NCBI RefSeq assembly: GCF_001424225.1
Contig: NZ_LMOR01000002.1
Coordinates: 62,001-126,000 of the forward strand
DNA: 64,000 nucleotides
DNA from: Microbacterium sp. Leaf151
Lineage (GTDB): Bacteria; Actinomycetota; Actinomycetes; Actinomycetales; Microbacteriaceae
Direction: 5' to 3'
Shown here: piece by piece, positions 62,246 through 64,000 of the stretch
Position numbering within the stretch: position 1 is the stretch's first letter
Layout of the letters: each line of letters begins with the position of its first letter
Translations under genes and position numbers: made by a program
The notes under the pieces: generated by a model
Database searches by the model: none
What the model saw: the letters and a program-made list of their open reading frames with translations, nothing else
What the model was told of the DNA's origin: nothing

Positions 62246-62304
62246 GGCCACCGCCTGATCCTCGCCGTGCGCCGGCGAGGAGGGACCGAGCCCAGCGAAC
62301 GTAC

Positions 62305-62349
62305 GAACGCGCCCGGGGGAGACCATGGATCTCCTCGCCGGGCGCGTTC
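62305..62349 (-). terminator. Terminator of the DUF2342 gene
   Basis: GAACGCGCCCGG / CCGGGCGCGTTC perfect 12-bp arms, extended inward by GGGAG/CTCC; centre 21 nt. It begins 14 bp past the stop of the minus-strand gene. Confidence 0.75.
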
Positions 62350-62362
62350 GAGAGCGAGAGAC

Positions 62363-63817
62363 CTACACCGGCCGCTGGTCGCCCGGCGCCGGGTCGTCGT
62401 CGGGCCGATCGTCGTCCGACGTCGGAGCGGTCCCCGTGTCTGCGGCATCCTCGCCGGCGTCGTCGGTCCGGCCGCCCTCGGCCTCTTCGGCCAGCAGCTG
62501 CGCGAGTGCGTCGTCCATCGCATCCGAGGGAGCCGCCTCGCCGCGGGAGGCAGCCGTGAGGCGCGCGATGAGGGCGGCGGGGTCGTCGATGTCGTCGGCG
62601 GTGGGCATGAGGTCGGGGTAGTCCCACAGCGCGTCACGTCCCTCGACGCCGACCGCGTCTGTCACCTGACGCCACATCACAGCGGCTTCGCGCATGCGGC
62701 GCGGACGCAGTTCGAGACCGACGAGCGAGCCGAGCGCCTGCTCGGCGGGGCCGCCGACCGCGCGACGCCGGCGAACGGCCTCGGCGATGCGCGCGGCCGA
62801 GGGAAGGCGGGAGGTCGCGTCTTCGGTGACGACGTCGACCCATCCCTCGATCGTGGCGAGCAGGTTCTCGAGGCGCGTGAGGGCAGCGGTCTGCTCCTCG
62901 GAGCGTTCGGGCAGCAGCGCTCCGCTCTCGAGCGCACCGCGCAACTCTTCCGGCTGCGACGGATCGAAGCGCGAGGCGAGTTCTTCGAGGGCGTCGGTGT
63001 CGACGCGGATCCCGTGCGCGAAATCGCGCACCTGGGAGATCACGTGCAGCCGCAGCCAGCGCGCGTGACGGAACAGGCGGGCGTGCGCCAACTCGCGCGT
63101 CGCGAGGTACAGCGCCAGCTGGTCGTCGGGGATCTCGAGATCACGGCCGAAGTCTGCGAAGTTCTGCGGCAGGATGGCCGCCTCGCCGTCGGGCATGACC
63201 GGGATGCCGACATCGCCGCCGCCGACGACCTCGGTCGAGAGCCGGCCGACGACGTGACCGAGCTGCGTCGCGAAGAGCGACCCGCCCACGGTGCGCATGA
63301 GGCGCCCCGCTCCGGCGATCATCTCCTGCATGTCGTCGGGTGCCTGCTGGCCGAGAGCCGCGGTCAGGGCGTCGGCGATGCTCGTGGCGACGGGCTCGGC
63401 GAGCTCCTGCCAGACCGGGAGCGTCGCGGCGACCCAGGCGCCACGGGTGACGGCGCGGGGCGGGAGCGGCAGGTCGGCGATGGTCGTCGCCTCGCCCAGC
63501 CAGAGGCCCGCGAGCGTGAAGGCCTGGTCGAGGTCGGTGCGCTGACCCGTGGTCACGCCCAATCCGTCCTGGTTGGCGATGTGCAGGGCCTGGCGCTCCG
63601 CCAGGCTCCAGTCGACGCCCTCCTGCGTGCCCGCGAAAGCGCCCTGCAGCTGGTTCATGACCTGCTGCAGCATGGCGGGGTCGATCTGCATGCCCGATAG
63701 GCGGGAGAGCTGCTCGGGGTCGATCCCGCTGGTGTCGCCCGACATCAGGCGGCGCATCAGCTCCTGGAACTCCTCCTCGGGGCTCCGGTCGTCGGGCCCG
63801 CGGTTCTCGTCTGCCAT
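62363..63817 (-). CDS. Zinc-dependent metalloprotease-like protein, DUF2342 family
   Basis: 484 aa. Core ~60-400: GVDWSLAERQALHIANQDGL, GGSLFATQLGHVVGRLSTEV, and the putative metal motif LATRELAHARLFRHARWLRL with Glu242 and His245 (RExxH in place of HExxH). The N-terminus is charged; the C-terminal ~80 residues are acidic and disordered. Orthologues (Rv3195-like, from memory) are called zinc-dependent metalloprotease or F420-associated; proteolysis is not proven. ATG 63815-63817; single gene with its own terminator. Confidence 0.87.
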   Translation of the reverse strand: MADENRGPDDRSPEEEFQELMRRLMSGDTSGIDPEQLSRLSGMQIDPAMLQQVMNQLQGAFAGTQEGVDWSLAERQALHIANQDGLGVTTGQRTDLDQAFTLAGLWLGEATTIADLPLPPRAVTRGAWVAATLPVWQELAEPVATSIADALTAALGQQAPDDMQEMIAGAGRLMRTVGGSLFATQLGHVVGRLSTEVVGGGDVGIPVMPDGEAAILPQNFADFGRDLEIPDDQLALYLATRELAHARLFRHARWLRLHVISQVRDFAHGIRVDTDALEELASRFDPSQPEELRGALESGALLPERSEEQTAALTRLENLLATIEGWVDVVTEDATSRLPSAARIAEAVRRRRAVGGPAEQALGSLVGLELRPRRMREAAVMWRQVTDAVGVEGRDALWDYPDLMPTADDIDDPAALIARLTAASRGEAAPSDAMDDALAQLLAEEAEGGRTDDAGEDAADTGTAPTSDDDRPDDDPAPGDQRPV

Positions 63818-63855
63818 TTCGGCCGCCTTTCAGCCAGGTCTGGGGGAACGAGTCC

Positions 63856-63861
63856 TACGCT
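63856..63861 (+). promoter_or_regulatory. Possible -10 in the divergent region 63818-63945
   Basis: TACGCT on the plus strand; the overlapping TAGCGT on the minus strand could serve the DUF2342 gene. Confidence 0.35.
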
Positions 63862-63945
63862 AGTCGCACGCTTCCCCGCATCTGCCGGCCCGGCCTCGCG
63901 CCGCTTACGCCGCACGCGAACGACCCGGCAAAGGACCCCCCCACC

Positions 63946-64000
63946 GTGACCCTGTTCGATGAGAACGTCGCCGTCGTGCCGGCGCCCCGCGAGCGGTGGA
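63946..64000 (+). CDS. N-terminal fragment of a divergent gene (cut by window edge)
   Basis: GTG 63946 opens a frame, MTLFDENVAVVPAPRERW, that runs out of the window after 18 codons. Too short to identify. In mycobacteria the gene divergent from Rv3195 codes for a PDZ-domain YlbL-like protease; this is a positional guess only. Confidence 0.5.
   Translation, partial: MTLFDENVAVVPAPRERW

Noticed and set aside
1..64000. CRISPR array, tRNA, rRNA, prophage or insertion sequence
   Set aside because: No regularly spaced identical repeats, no cloverleaf with the conserved TTC arm, no rRNA core sequence, and no integrase, transposase or phage structural gene was found by reading both strands.

Overview
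The window is high-GC (roughly 70%), densely coded DNA from an actinobacterium. Gene order, codon habits, very frequent leaderless starts and the over-used heptamer GGATGCC/GGCATCC point to the family Microbacteriaceae, most likely Microbacterium. This assignment is inference; no rRNA gene is present to confirm it. No prophage, insertion sequence, tRNA, rRNA or CRISPR array was seen.

Layout. 1-1442 (minus): nadA (cut by the window edge) and an NrtR-type Nudix-fold regulator, so NAD synthesis and its control. 1443-1969: non-coding G-rich repeat array. 1970-3145: MarP-like membrane serine protease. 3382-5935: three-gene cassette A (small WXG100-like protein with a YxxxD tail, a ~570 aa alpha/beta-hydrolase protein, and a lipoprotein). 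6033-10734: tandem glycine riboswitch and gcvT-gcvH-gcvP. 10871-20771: peptide ABC transport genes (two solute-binding lipoproteins, two permeases, a double ATPase) with two opposite-strand genes, a CPBP protease and a PH-like membrane protein. 21016-22926: typA. 23005-23546: two related palindromic repeats around a DUF2200 gene. 23581-25237: XRE-cupin regulator divergent from azlCD. 25329-33169: four-TM protein, ferredoxin fdxA, dapC, gltA, ddaH, dapD, dapE and a GT-C mannosyltransferase; three lysine/diaminopimelate genes are therefore gathered here. 33260-39312: DUF3117, O-methyltransferase, tatB, mrp, DUF1003, MgtE-N/CBS protein, YGERV-repeat membrane protein, alpha/beta hydrolase; much of this order resembles the sigE-tatB-mrp neighbourhood of mycobacteria. 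39322-41878 (minus): cassette B, a diverged second copy of cassette A. 41975-47254: gamma-glutamyltransferase, aminopeptidase P, an endonuclease/exonuclease/phosphatase protein and a PHP phosphoesterase. 47579-64000: RhlE-like helicase, ferritin-like protein, DUF3107, the AdnA/AdnB helicase-nuclease pair, a probable pseudokinase, nudC, a short UvrD-type helicase, a cyclodehydratase-like Zn protein, a DUF2342 metalloprotease and the first codons of a divergent gene. This last block matches the conserved Rv3195-Rv3211 order of Mycobacterium as I remember it and is a DNA-repair and RNA-helicase island.

The most interesting features are the two WXG/hydrolase/lipoprotein cassettes (identical gene order, identical 4-bp overlaps, identical leaderless promoter geometry, shared cysteine and motif positions), which look like a Type VII-linked secreted module that I do not recognise as described. 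Also worth attention are the kinase-dead protein between adnB and nudC, the convergent antisense overlap of the uvrD-like and cyclodehydratase-like genes, several families of intergenic dyad repeats, and the uniform -10 hexamers lying 6-7 nt before start codons.
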